Shown: one piece after another, positions 50,727-62,724 of the stretch
Numbering within the stretch: the stretch's first letter is position 1
Layout: every line of letters starts with the position of its first letter
Source of the DNA: Lichtheimia corymbifera B2541
Lineage: Eukaryota; Mucoromycota; Mucoromycetes; Mucorales; Lichtheimiaceae
NCBI GenBank assembly: GCA_000697475.1
Contig: JNEU01000651.1
Coordinates: 33,132-97,131, forward strand
Length of the DNA: 64,000 bases
Reading direction: 5' to 3'
The notes under the pieces: model-generated
What the model was told of the DNA's origin: nothing
Databases searched by the model: none
What the model saw: only the letters and a program-made list of their open reading frames with translations
Position numbers and translations under genes: made by a program

Positions 50727-50757
<31 letters not shown>

Positions 50758-52167
50758 GTTCATCTTCATCCCGTGAAAATATCCTTACCCAGGGCTTGGC
50801 GATCACCTTTGTATCAACGTTACTCTTGAGTCTGATTGGATATCAAATTGTACCGGTTTATATGCTTGGCATTTTGATGGTGACCATTCACGGCGCTGTA
50901 TACTCTGTGCTTCGGCGATATCAGGTTTGTGCACTCTTTGTGTTCCATTTGGGTGAATAGCTGAAAAAGCTAAAATTAAACTCGCGTCTTTGTTGATAGC
51001 GTCGTTGCAAGATCAGGTCAATACACAGCACAGCACTCGGATTACTACGTGATTTGGTCATTGAATGTGAACAATCGGATGCCATGGTGATGCGTATCAT
51101 TGATCAATCTCGGCAACTGAATGCTATTTACCAAGGCGACACACTGGCACCACCGAATGATATCTCCTCAGCCTCTTCACCCACAACACCTATCACAGCA
51201 TCTTCTTCAAGACGTGTAGCGGATACTCGACGTGCGTTGACTCATATCTTCAATTCACAATGGGCTCATTGGGTGTCTGCACTACGTCGACTCGAATCAT
51301 TTTCACATCAGGGCAATTTATCACGTTTCCGCGACATGTACAACATCATACCCGTTGCCCACCAACAAAATGGCTCCACGGAGGAACAAATGCATGTGAT
51401 ACATTGGAAGCGCCGTGAATGTTTGGTTCATCTACTCGCACTCGATGTCATGACACTGGAACACGACTCTGATCGTTTGGATTACGAATCGCATTGGGAG
51501 GTGGTTATCAAGGTGATGGGAAATCTGGTGGATGAGTACAAAAGGCATGTCCCCACCTTGCGTGAACATTTGATTTCATCCACAGGTAAGAGAGAGTATT
51601 GTCGGCGTGTGCATGTCCAAATGGGTTAACAAGTGATAATAGAAGTGTACGAAGATGACGATGAACGACCAACACGACCTGCTGATCCAAGAGTAAATGT
51701 CTTGTTACACCAGTACGCTGCTCTCGAAAAACACGTGCGTAACATCCAGTCCAAGCTCTTACTGTGTCGCCAAGACACTCGTTGCAACCAACAAAACCAA
51801 AGCCTCGAGCGTATTGGTGATCGATTAAGTACGATTGAGCAGGATATCACTCAAATGCTTACGCAATGGGAGGAAACCACCGAGGCCTACCGTAAACTTT
51901 CCACCGCATCTCATTCACTACCATCACCTCCTTCGTCACCTGCCGGAAGCAACAACAGCAACAACAAACCTTTTATGAGACGATCCATGCTCACTGCAGC
52001 AGCCGTTGCATGCTTTCTCGAAAACAAACGATCACGTGAAAAGGTAAATTGTCCAAAGTTGAAATAGGAAGATATGATTATTAACTTGCTTTTTGATGCA
52101 TGGCTAGCCTTTACATTCCACCACGCCATCACCTCCTCCTCCACCACCATCCTCTTCGTCTTGTTAA
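50288..52167 (+). CDS. Membrane protein resembling INP2/vezatin (myosin-binding type)
   Basis: Five exons (50288-50521, 50586-50924, 51000-51585, 51643-52043, 52108-52167) give 539 residues. A first hydrophobic segment (HAVMFVALGTLVFLSI) and a second (FALVVLLPLGIQILEL) precede EEQFKYLIVTSSLLSEFP. A membrane hairpin follows near residue 155 (LLSLIGYQIVPVYMLGILMV). The rest is soluble, helical and contains a coiled-coil-like stretch (VNVLLHQYAALEKHVRNIQS). The layout recalls the vezatin/INP2 myosin-binding family (PF12632), whose yeast member recruits myosin V to peroxisomes; the match is by layout and a short motif only. A His run (nine residues) and a Pro-rich tail are present. No other family fits better. 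Confidence 0.6.
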
Positions 52168-52310
52168 ATAGTTTTTATTTCCTCGAATGGGCTACCAATG
52201 ATGATAGCTCCTATGTAATATAGAAAACAATCAGTACACGTTTTTATATACCAATCACTAGTACTTTATATACTTCCGAGTGAAATGATCCGAATCCTAT
52301 CTTTCTTTTG

Positions 52311-52983
52311 ATGCATATATCTCGGGCCAAAGTCGAAAATATCATTTGTCTATCCATTAATGCTGTCAATGCCGTTGTCTATGTGCTAGTGTTTTCAGCA
52401 GCTATTGCCAAGGCAACAGAGGGTACGCTTGGCGAGATTATTATGAGCGTATATGGCATGTGAGTTCTTTTTTTCTTTATTGAGACATCAAGTGTTCGAG
52501 AATACGGCTGTCAAAAACCATGGTCACTGATTCTGTGTCAGCATCATGAGCATCTTGCTCATTGCGAACGAGATCAAGACGTTCACTGTTGCGCAAGCCT
52601 ATTTTGGATTCCTGGGTTTTCATGCAGGTCGTGGATTACTGTTTTGCTTGTAAGCTGTTGTGTCACATAGATGTCATATCATGCAGCTAATGAGTCCTTA
52701 ATGCAGCCTAGGATGTCTTGTCATGAACCCTACACCTTTCAATGTCATTGTCAGTATTATCACGTGCACTGTTGGATTGGGATATCTCATTCTCTCGTTT
52801 CTACCGCAAATGCCACCTCCTAATGCCTTTTGCGTTCATTGGCAACATCATCAAGACTTTTGGGCCGAAGGATTGGATTTACCTCCTCCACCATCAGCAG
52901 CCCCTCCTCCTCCTTCTATGACAAACGCGATAACAGTGACTCCACCTCATCCATCTACCTGGCATCCCAAAGTCAGATATTAG
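52311..52983 (+). CDS. COPI-associated-type four-helix membrane protein
   Basis: Three exons (52311-52459, 52542-52649, 52707-52983) give 177 residues. Four hydrophobic segments are visible: LSINAVNAVVYVLVFSAAI, IIMSILLIANEIKTF, FGFLGFHAGRGLLFCFLGCL and VIVSIITCTVGLGYLILSFL. The RGLLFCFLGCL segment and the FLGF-GRG pattern fit the COPI-associated protein family (PF08507), small Golgi membrane proteins. The C-terminal 50 residues are Pro-rich and disordered. Its stop codon lies 32 bases from the stop of the convergent F-box gene, so the transcripts probably overlap at their 3' ends. Confidence 0.75.
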
Positions 52984-53015
52984 CTTTATACCAAAAGATC
53001 AATAATACAGTTGTT

Positions 53016-55030
53016 TTATATACTATATCCATCAAAAACACTATTTCTACCCAGCACATGTCTAGCATATTCGATTGTTCCAAATCCTACATGCATGCAT
53101 CTAGCCAAACACAGATATCGTAGCTTGTTCTTGTCAACCAGAGAGCGTACACCGAGATCAGTGACAGCGACAGAGTCAGTGATATCAAGTTCCGCAAGTG
53201 AGGGAATGTCACCCAATGCACCCATCACAGAATCGGTCAATGCCATCATGGTGTGGTTGATCGTGAGCTTTTCAATAACTTGTAGACTTGACGCAAGATC
53301 CAATAAACCTTCTTGATCCATATGTCCATCATAAGCAATCCGCAATGATTTGAGTGATGCTCCATGTGTTGATCCCAATGCTTCTAATGTACGATTGGTC
53401 ATGCCTCCACCACATCGCTCCAAGGTCACGTGTTCAAATTTGGCTTGTATTGTTCCAAAAAACTCGCACATTCCAGCTTCTGAAAAGCCGTAACATTCGT
53501 AGAAAGCAACATGCTTCAAATGAGATCTTTGCTGCAATACACCAAGCACGCTGTTGCGTAGTTGAGTCATGCCATTGAGTATCACTTGTTCAAGACACGG
53601 CGTGTGTTGTAAGAACCGCACCAGCTCATCAGTTTCGCATGCAATGGTCAGCTCAAGGACACGTAGTTGCGCACATCGTAACAAGGCAAGGTCCTCCCAT
53701 CGGCCCATTGGATTGCCGGGTCGTGCATGGCCACCCATCCTCACTATTTCAATATGCTCTTGACACGTCCTAAGCAGGTTCACCATATCCACGCCATCGT
53801 ATCCTTCAAGATCACCAAATCGAAACTCTTTCAAATGTCTTTTACCACCACCACCGCAACGAGTAAGAGGTCCGGTTGGTAACAGGGGATCATCGTCTTG
53901 AAGCAAATTGTGGCTAAAAGACAGGTATTCGAGATCGGGGCAATGCCGGGAAATAACATCGAGTTCAATTTGTTGACCGCCATGCTCTCGTAGTCTGTAA
54001 GGAACGATCAAGCTGCGTAGGCGTGGAAAATGCTTCAATACGATGGGTAGTGGCATGATGCGTTGGTCGACATCCCAAGAAAGATATTCAAGATCTGGGT
54101 AATTGGCATTGTTGGCTTGAAGAGAGAGTTCTGGGAAGGATCCATTACGAGAGAATGTGTGGTGTGGAGCATGGTAAGTGAATGCTTTTAATTGTGGACA
54201 TGCACGTAGTATTGGATTGAGAGGAAAAGGATCATGCATAGGATGGTTACACAGCGCTAACTGTTGCAGGTTATGACCCACTGATTCAAGAGCTGGCAAT
54301 AGGTCTTCAATGCTGATAAAACATTCATTGATCACTATTATATCATCATTAGTCTATCATCCAAATACGATGGAATAATTAACTTACCGAGTACTTTGAG
54401 ATTGGAGCATGCATTCACTAGATTCATCATTGTGTTATCCTGGTGATGCTTGAGTTCCAATGATTGAACATGTCGTCCTAGAAACGGTGCCGCTTTTCCA
54501 TAACCGTCCAGCTGAACATGTCTGCATTTGATATACATGCATGATGAGAGCTTATCGCGCCATTGTCGAGACACCTGCGTGCACGCGCGACAATCGTGTA
54601 TTGATAGCTGAGCCATGATCAGAGCAATGACATCCACTGGCAATAGTGACACCCAATCCACACGTAGCTGTAGCTCTTTTTCAACCATCAGCTTCCTTTC
54701 CTTCAATCGTTCGCTGTCATTGATATGGAACAGTCCAAGCTCATACATCCCCATGGCATCCACAAATCGACTCTGTGCTTCATACACTTTGGCTGCTCGA
54801 AGGTATCCTGCTTCTTCTTTGGGTGCCTGCTGCATCATCTCCTTGGCATCATCAAAGGCAAGGTCGTATTTGGATCCTCTGATATATACAACGGCACGCG
54901 CGTCCAAGATGGCAAGTAAATGCGTGCGTTTCAACTCTTGAATGGCGTCGGTCATGTGCTGAATGGCTTGTTCATCGTCTCGTTTCTTCAATGCCGAAAG
55001 GGCATCCTCAAACATGGTGTCCCAGGTCAT
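53016..55030 (-). CDS. DIA2: DIA2/Pof3-type TPR, F-box and leucine-rich-repeat protein
   Basis: Two exons (55030-54388, 54334-53016) give 653 residues. TPR-like repeats occupy residues 5-115 (YIRGSKYDLAFDDAKEMM). An F-box lies at 126-165 (LLPVDVIALIMAQLSIHDCR followed by QVSRQWRD). Leucine-rich repeats run from 215 to the end (for example LDITDSVAVTDLGVRSLVD). This TPR, F-box, LRR order is that of budding yeast Dia2 and fission yeast Pof3. These are SCF ubiquitin-ligase receptors that guard replication forks and help unload the replicative helicase. Orthology is inferred from domain order. The Met at 55030 (MTWDTMFEDAL) is preferred as the first ATG in frame. Confidence 0.82.
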
Positions 55031-55461
55031 CGAGTTGCTGCGCAGTAACAAGAAGAGAGAAGAGAGGGAGGGAGGGAGCCAAGCCTGTATGCAAGGTATG
55101 TGTTACATGGAAGGAGTTTAACAGGTGTGGCGCGGTTGATGGCAGCGGCATAGCGTCCTCATTTAGGTCATCGTATCCACGTCTACTCAACGGTGACAAG
55201 ATACGCTCCAAACGACCTGATATCGTCAAATCAGCAATCATCACCAACACTAGATAAGAAAATGAGGCGTATTTATGATAGTCGTATTTTAGCATTTCAC
55301 GTGTTGTAGTAAGCAATGTATTCTCTGTAGTCAATCACCAATAAACGGGATCGTACCCAATGTTATCCATTAGGGGGATTGCAAAATGAATGGTGCACAA
55401 AAGGCCGGTGTTGTGGGTGTGTCAGATAAATAAATAAAACAATGCCCTTCGTACGTTTGTC

Positions 55462-55659
55462 TTATGTACCTGCCATGAGGCAAACAAAACGAGGATGGGG
55501 AACTTTATTAGTGGCTGAAAAAGGATATCCATTGTTGTCTTGATGAACGCGTTGCATGAAACGACAATCACGTCCGGTTGAATTTACCCGACGCCACTTG
55601 TTGCCACGTGCTGCAAATGGTATCTCTCCAGTCTCGCTTAATCTTAACCGAGACCGCAT
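55462..55659 (-). CDS. Possible small hypothetical exon
   Basis: An ATG-initiated frame of 65 codons reads MRSRLRLSETGEIPFAARGN, then a basic stretch and PHPRFVCLMAG, directly followed by a possible splice donor (GTACAT). Composition looks coding, but no second exon could be joined convincingly downstream. It may be the first exon of a decayed gene. The function is unknown. Confidence 0.25.
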   Translation of the reverse strand: MRSRLRLSETGEIPFAARGNKWRRVNSTGRDCRFMQRVHQDNNGYPFSATNKVPHPRFVCLMAGT

Positions 55660-55948
55660 AATGAAGGATTTACGTGTGGGTTTTCTAGTGCATAGCGAAC
55701 TCCAAAAGTAATCGGATCAAAATGACGCATCGCTTCCGATGGGCATTGTCTGCATTACCATCATCACTTCCACTATGATGCTACAATCAAAAATGGCTAT
55801 GACTATTTAGCGTCATACTCTGATGCTTGTCCAACAGTTGATGGGAATGCGTGTGTTTATCAACGACTCTTCAAAATATGTGATGATGGTGTTACCATGC
55901 ACGGTGCATTCTTTGGTTTCTGATAACAGCGGAGCAAACAACGACCCT

Positions 55949-55957
55949 ATATAAATC
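55949..55957 (+). promoter_or_regulatory. TATA box of the ABC transporter gene
   Basis: TATATAAAT lies about 140 bases before the start codon. Confidence 0.55.
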
Positions 55958-56088
55958 CTGTTGATCCGCTCATTCATGGTTTCTACCCCACTCTTGGCAT
56001 ATACCTCTTTATCATTATTATTACTATATATGGGTGCGTTCAAGATCCGGGAGGAAGAGATACGTGCACTTACTCAACGCTTAATTAG

Positions 56089-59000
56089 ATGATGAACAAC
56101 AATGAAAAACCGGCAAATGAAAAGATAAAACGTACGCATGATGATGACGATCCATCCAAAGACAAAAAAGAAGGGGGTGTACCCGTATACAAGCTTTTCC
56201 GATTCGCCACCAAACTCGAACTCTTTTTGCTTTTCGTGGCCTCTCTTCTTATGATTGGTGTTGGTGCTCTTATGCCTGCGTCCATGATTATCTTTGGTGA
56301 TATGCTGGGGTCACTAGGACAAGCAGCCGGATCAGCAACTGAAATCACCAGCACAGACGACCTGTTAGCTGTCAGTCGACCCTTGATTCTGGTCTTTGTG
56401 TATATGGCTACAGCCAATCTCGTCACAAGTTACCTGGCCCATGCCATTTTTGTATATACAGGCGAGAAACAAACTTCAAGAATCAAGCGACTCTTTGTGC
56501 ACAATATTATGCGTCAAGACATGGGATGGTTTGATATGGCAGAGGAGGGATCATTAACAACGCGCTTGGCAACCGATGCCCAAATGATACAAGAAGGTAC
56601 ATGCATACAAATTCATCTTTATGGATTATAAATCTAAGCAGGTACATACAACATCTATCTATATAGGCATATCAGAGAAATTCGGCAATATCCTTCAAAT
56701 GCTCAGCCAAGTCATCACCGGTATCATTGTTGCCTTCATAAAGGGACCTATTTTGGCTGCTGTGGTGCTTGCAACGATTCCTCTTATTGGTGGTGCCGGT
56801 GGTCTTATGGGATATTACTATGGCAAATTCACGCAGACGACGCAAGATGTTTATGCTGGTGCAGGCTCCATTGCCGAGGAAATGATCAGTGGTATTCGCA
56901 CCGTGTTTGCATTTTCGCTTCATGATCGATTCCAGGCACGATATGAAGAACGATTAAAAGAGGCTCGTAAGACGGGATGTCGTCGAGGTCTCATGCTGGC
57001 GGTGCTTTTTGGTGCTTTCATGTTTGTGCTCTTCGCTTCATATGGCCTAAGTTTCTGGTATGGAGCCAAGCTTGTTCGTGATGGAAGAATGACAGGATCT
57101 GAGGTAGGGTTGATATTCATTGTGCGTGTATATAAATAAGGACTCCATATTGATTGTGTGTAGGTGATCATTGTGTTTTATGCAATGCTGGTCGGAACAA
57201 TGGCGTTCATGAATCTCCCCCTCAATTTGTCGGCTGTCAGTGCCGCCACAGCAGCTGCAAAACGTATCTTTTCCACTATCGATCGTATCCCCTCCATTGA
57301 CATTGATGACCCTGGAAAACGACAACACACTCTTGGTGGTCACATTGAGTTTCGCAACATTAGCTTCAGCTATCCAACACGACCCGACATTCCCATTCTG
57401 AAATCGTTCTCTACCCCTGTTGCTCCAGGCACCACAGTTGCTCTAGTCGGCGCATCCGGTTCAGGCAAATCGACTATTGCTCAACTGCTACAACGATTCT
57501 ATGATCCCATTGAAGGCGAGATTCTTGTGGATGGTGTTCCACTCAAGGACTTGGGTGTTCAGTCGCTACGGAAGCAGATTGGCGTTGTCAGTCAGGAGCC
57601 AGTACTATTCAATACGACCATTCGCAAAAACCTACTTTTGGGAGCTATAGACGACAATGTCAGTGATGAAGTACTGGTGCGTGCATGCAAGGCAGCAAAC
57701 TGTCATGATTTCATTACAGCTCTTCCTATGGGATATGATACCGATGTTGGCCAACATGGAGGCATGTTATCAGGTGGACAAAAGCAGCGGGTTGCTATCG
57801 CACGGGCCATCCTCAAAGATCCCGCCATCCTGTTATTGGATGAGGTAAAGCAAATTGGCATGAACAACCATAGTTTGTCGTATTTAACATGCTGTCTTTT
57901 GACAGGCTACATCAGCACTTGATACACAATCTGAACGTCTTGTACAAAAGGCCCTCGATGCAGCATCCAAGAATCGGACAAGTTTGGTTATCGCGCATCG
58001 GTTATCCACTATAAAAAATGCAGACAACATCATCGTTTTACATCATGGGGATATCGTTGAGCAAGGCACACATGAACAACTACTCGCAAAGAATGGTGCC
58101 TATGCTGAACTCGTACGCAAACAAGAAATCGCCACCGCTGGCAACTCTGCTGAAGAAGAAGAGGAGGATCAACATGATGCTGCCACAGTAGTAACTGAGG
58201 ATGATGGACAACAAGAACAGCGTGATCCTGTGGATATTACTACTCTTCAAGAGGATGGAAAAGACTTTATCATTGAACGCAAAAAGAGCATTGCATCTTC
58301 AATCGATGGTGGCACGCCTGATCAAGACAAGCTACAACGTGAGCGTGAAGCCAAATACAAGCATGCCAAGACACCCTTCTTCAAAGTGTTTATGCAAATG
58401 CGCCCCGAATGGTCATTGATTCTTGTTGGTCTCGTGGGATGTATTATGACAGGTGCTCTATTTCCTGCATTGGCGCTTGTTCTTGGAAAAGTATTTGCTG
58501 TGCTTGTTGATCCAGAAACCCTTCAACATCCTCCTGGACCTATGGATGGCGCCAATCTCTATGCGTTTCTCTTTGTCATCTGTGCTATTGGCGGATTTAT
58601 TGGCTTTGTATTGCAGATTGGCGGGTTTGAAATGGCTGGTGAACGATACACGGAGAGACTACGGGCCAAGTTGTTTGCTGCCTATTTACGCCAAGAAGCG
58701 GGCTTTTTCGACGAAGAGAAAAACAGTATGGGTGCATTGACATCCATGTTGGCGGCCGATGCCAAGAACGTCAATGATATGATTACCAAGGTTGTGGGCG
58801 AAATTGGCAATGTGATCTTTACTGCTATTACTGGTAGGTAGCACGTGATTGTATGGTTGTTGCATGATGATTAACATGGGTAACGTAGGATTTGTGATTG
58901 CATTCATCCACGGATGGGCGCTCACATTGGTGATTGTGGCTACAATGCCGTTCATGGTGGCGGCTAGTGCATATGAGACTCAAATCGAATTGGATTATGC

Positions 59001-60195
59001 GGGTGATTCTAAAAAGGCGGGCATCAAAGCAGGCGAAGTGGTCGCTGAAGCTGTAAAGACAATCCGTACTGTGGCAGCCCTTACCAAGCAACATCATTTT
59101 GAGCAACGTTACAGCAAAGCCAACGCCTACCCACAAAGGCTTGCCTATCGTAAAGCATACTTGGGCTCCATCGGTTATGCATTGAATCAAGCCATGGTCA
59201 TTTATGTCTATGCTATTGCTTTTTACGCTGGTGTACGATTTATGGAGAAAGGCATGATGACTATCGAGCAAATGATGGTCGTTATGCTGTCAGTCATTTT
59301 CACTGCTATGGGCATTGGTCGCGGAAGCATGTTTGTCTCGTTCATTGTCAAGGCAAAGTATGCTGCTCTCTCTGCTTTCGAGCTATTGGAACGTAAACCT
59401 GCTATCGATGGTGATCTGGAAGGCATTGAACCAAGCACTGTGAATGGCGATATCTCTTTTGAGAATGTGGCATTTGCGTATCCCCGTCGACCTGATATTC
59501 CGATTTTCCATGGTGACTTTAATCTGCATGCTTCAGCTGGCAAGACAATTGCACTGGTGGGCTATTCTGGTTGTGGAAAATCAACGGTGATTGGTATGCT
59601 GGAACGATGGTACGACGCTTCAAGTGGTGCAGTAAAGCTCGATGATACAAATACCCAGCGATATACGCTCTCCAATTTGCGCAGACACATGGCTTTGGTT
59701 GGTCAAGAACCGGTTCTCTTTGACTTGTCCATTGGTGAAAATATCCGATTTGGTGTTCCAGAAGGTGAAAAGGTCACACAAGAACAAGTTGAACAAGCAT
59801 GTAAGGCTGCCAACATCCACCAGTTTATCATGGGCTTGCCTGAAGGTTATGATACACGTGTCGGGGATCGAGGATCGCAGCTGTCAGGAGGTCAAAAACA
59901 ACGCATTGCTATTGCCAGAGCCCTTATCCGCAATCCACGTGTACTACTTCTTGATGAAGCAACATCAGCCCTTGATAGCGAGAGCGAGAAGCTTGTTCAA
60001 GCAGCCATCGATAATGTATTACAAGAAGGAGGTCGCACGACTTTGACGATCGCTCATAGATTGTCAACAATACAATCGTCAGATTTGATTTGTTACTTTG
60101 AGAATGGCCGTGTGACCGAACAAGGAACACATTGGGAGCTATTGAAGCTTGGAGGTGCATACAAGAAGCTTGTTGAACAACAAACCCTTCAATGA
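56089..60195 (+). CDS. ABCB-type full-length multidrug ABC transporter
   Basis: Five exons (56089-56596, 56667-57103, 57164-57844, 57906-58833, 58889-60195) give 1,286 residues in the order TMD-NBD-TMD-NBD. NBD1 has Walker [10 protein letters not shown] (about residue 411), a Q-loop VVSQEPVLF, signature LSGGQ and Walker [13 protein letters not shown] spanning an intron. NBD2 has Walker [10 protein letters not shown] (about 1,075), [15 protein letters not shown], and [12 protein letters not shown] with switch His IAHRLST. All catalytic elements are present in both halves, so both ATP sites should work. An acidic linker of about 100 residues joins the halves. It belongs with P-glycoprotein and Ste6-like exporters, probably at the plasma or vacuolar membrane; the substrate is unknown. 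Confidence 0.95.
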
Positions 60196-60424
60196 TATAT
60201 AGGCATCGTTAATTCCCCTCTATAGAATAACAATAAGACTGTATAAAGACTACTAGCGACCCAGGTTGCTGTTCATAAATTGTCATCTGATACATAACCT
60301 CTTCTTCCCACTTGAATCATTTACCCAACGATGCCATGTAAATGGTACTGTACACCTGCTCCAGCTTATCATTTCTATCATCCAATTGCCTTGATCCGAG
60401 AGTATTTTACTGAGCAACGATCGC
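60196..60424. other. 3' flank of the ABC transporter gene
   Basis: A short AT-rich stretch, probably the 3' untranslated region. Nothing else is seen before the inverted repeat begins. Confidence 0.45.
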
Positions 60425-60523
60425 TTAACGGGTAAAGGGGAGGCACACCCTTGTGATTCACCTACTTCATAGCCATTCGAATATCATCGAGCATCTTTCA
60501 ATAGTAAATCAACATCCATGTTA

Positions 60524-60571
<48 letters not shown>

Positions 60572-60790
60572 CATGTGAGCTTAGCCCATAAAGAATCGTC
60601 ATCCACCATGCAAATAAGCGACATTTACTGTAGCCTTCGTGTATAATGAAGAATGTATCATACAACCTCTGCTATTATTAATCATCAACAAAAGTTAATA
60701 TCTATCCATAATAAAAATGTTTATTTGCAATGTTGTCTCTCTAATGCAGCATCCAGATCGTCCCAGTAACTAGATTTGAAATGGGAACTG
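60425..60790 (-). repeat. Inverted dispersed repeat, right copy (partner 49770-50135)
   Basis: This is the reverse-complement partner of 49770-50135, about 75-80 percent identical by eye with indels. It includes the 3' end of the unidentified gene remnant on the minus strand. Confidence 0.85.
60527..60568 (+). repeat. CT microsatellite
   Basis: About twenty uninterrupted CT units, the longest simple repeat in the window, inside the inverted repeat. Confidence 0.95.
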
Positions 60791-61944
60791 TTGCTTCTCG
60801 CTGATGTGATCGCCTCATAAGAAGAGAAACGGGTTCGGATTTGAAAAGCAGACTGGCAGCGTATCCTATATGCTTATGTTAATGATACCAATGGCCAACC
60901 ATTCACACATTGAAAAAAGGATCTTACCGAGACTTTTGTGATGAATACACACCTGCTATATCGGCGACAAGCGAATTTGCGTCCATGGCTACTTTGATGC
61001 TGTTGCCGAGCCATAGGCTGCTTAGGACATGGCATGCTGGTTCACGCAACAAAAAACTCCAGATTGGAGAGTGTCATAGTGTTAAATGGGGGTGGAGACA
61101 AGACCGAACTCGACACTGCTTGGTGAATGCTGCTGTTTGTGCTGTAAAGTTGTGTCGAATGATTATGAGCAGGGAATACTCAGACTTGAGTAGCAGGCTG
61201 CATGCATACTCTGCACATATATCCTTGTGTTAATGACTCCAATGACAGATTCTAAACCACCATTCACGCATTGAATATGAAGACTTTACCGAGATCGGAC
61301 TCCTCAAGTGATGTCCACAGACCTGCGATCTCAGTGACGAGGGGCTTTGCATCCACGGCCACTGCTGCAGCATCGTCATGGAATTGTAAGCATCGGGGAA
61401 TGCTGCCGGCAAGTTCCCTAACAGTGACCCAAGGGCATTGTGGTGATGGTTGTGTGGGGCTGGAGGAGGAGAGATTATATAAAAGAATGACTCAACCCGT
61501 GCGTCCCTGAATGACGACCATTCTAAACTGGGCCCTTGCTGCTGCATAAGGGATGTGTTACGTGACACATATCAAGGAAACCGTTATATCACCCGGGCTG
61601 TAGTACCATATGCCACCCAATCCACCTTTGCAGTCGCATCTCGCGATGTAGCTACATCATAAGGGATATAATATGTATATGTATGAATACAACTTTTATC
61701 AAGCGAGACGATTAGGTTTTACCTTATTGAAAGAGCCAAATATCACAATGACAACACGGACAATGAAAGTAGGCTAACAAGGAAACCTTAACGTTCATCA
61801 CAAATATTAACACATGGGTCGCTCACTAGAAGGGCTCTCAATCATGATGTGTACTTACCAAGGGCTTTTGAAGGTGTCAGCAATCAAAGAGTGATATGAT
61901 GGAAAGAAAGAGACGCATGGGAGAAAAACGATGGGCGACAACAT
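60721..61944 (-). pseudogene. Unidentified gene remnant with an internal exon duplication
   Basis: The 5' leader (MLSPIVFLPC at 61944, donor GTAAGT) and a hydrophobic exon are shared with 24627-24890. An exon near 61295-61500 encodes CPWVTVRELAGSIPRCLQF and AVAVDAKPLVTEIAGLWTSL, ending at a GTAAAG donor. A second, diverged copy at about 60925-61040 encodes VAMDANSLVADIAGVYSS with a GTAAGA donor. The final exon ends at a TAA at 60721 (SYWDDLDAALERQHCK in one frame). Joining all pieces gives one open path, but the two copies use different phases, so function is doubtful. The family is unknown. Confidence 0.4.
60850..61390 (-). repeat. Local tandem duplication of an exon-intron segment
   Basis: The segment 61170-61390 and the segment 60850-61040 share exon end, intron and the start of the next exon. 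Both introns contain a TCAATG-GTGAATGG-TCATTAACA series of words before the acceptor. The second copy has lost about eight bases of exon. Confidence 0.65.
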
Positions 61945-61985
61945 CCATCTTGTTTATATCTGCACGGTGGGCGTGGGTATTCGTC
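61712..61985 (-). repeat. Dispersed repeat, copy 2 (other copy at 24627-24890)
   Basis: See copy 1. Here the shared block contains the leader and first intron of the remnant gene. The word CAGATATAAACAAG on the minus strand is conserved in both copies just before the proposed start. Confidence 0.8.
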
Positions 61986-62724
61986 TGCGACCACAAATAC
62001 TGATAGAATGGTTTTTGAGCTGATATATTCATGATGAGTCAACACAGAGAGCCTTGATGTGATTGATTGTGTACATGCATGTATAAATCAGGATTTGGGA
62101 TGGACAAGATCATCCAACAATGGCATCACTCAAATGACTTTTTGCTGTGCTCAAGCTCCACGAAATAAAACACTGTTCGAGAATCTCTGTATAAGCGTTC
62201 GTTTCAAAAAAGAAAAAGTCGTTGGCATCTTCATAACCGATAAGCTTGGTACACAAGCGTGAATGTTCCTTCCCATCACGTCTCCTCCCGTATGAAGGTG
62301 AAATAAAGGCTTCATGTAAATGATCCAATCTCGCTCTCCCACCATTCCCCCTTCCACTCCAGAAACCAACAAAGTGATCCACATCTTGCACACATGAGCT
62401 GATAGTACGATATCCTTAATATTATGTTGAATCCAGTTTTCATTCAATGAATAGTACACGCCAGTGGGGATGTTTATGAAATTGAATAACGGGTGAATTG
62501 CATACAGGGAGAAGGGATAATTGTGTCATTTGTATTCTTCGTTGCTGCCACCAGAGTCATCCTTCATCCATGATTGCAAAATAGTTGCTGCATTGAATCG
62601 AGTACTACTACTATCATCCGTGGCTGTCCGACAGCTTTCGTCAATGCCATCCAATCCAATCCATCGTCATCCACGTGACATGATCCATTTCCCTGCTGAC
62701 AGCGCGACAAGTAACCACCATGAT
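61986..62724. other. Intergenic region with faint coding traces
   Basis: No supported gene. Frames near 62151-62459 (minus) are open but unrecognised. The part after 62564 resembles the decayed coding sequence at 41.4-41.6 kb. Confidence 0.35.

Larger units (their letters stand above)
55031..56088. other. Intergenic region between divergent genes
   Basis: It separates the F-box gene from the ABC transporter gene. One small coding-like frame (55462-55659, minus) is listed separately; the rest shows no gene. Confidence 0.4.
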
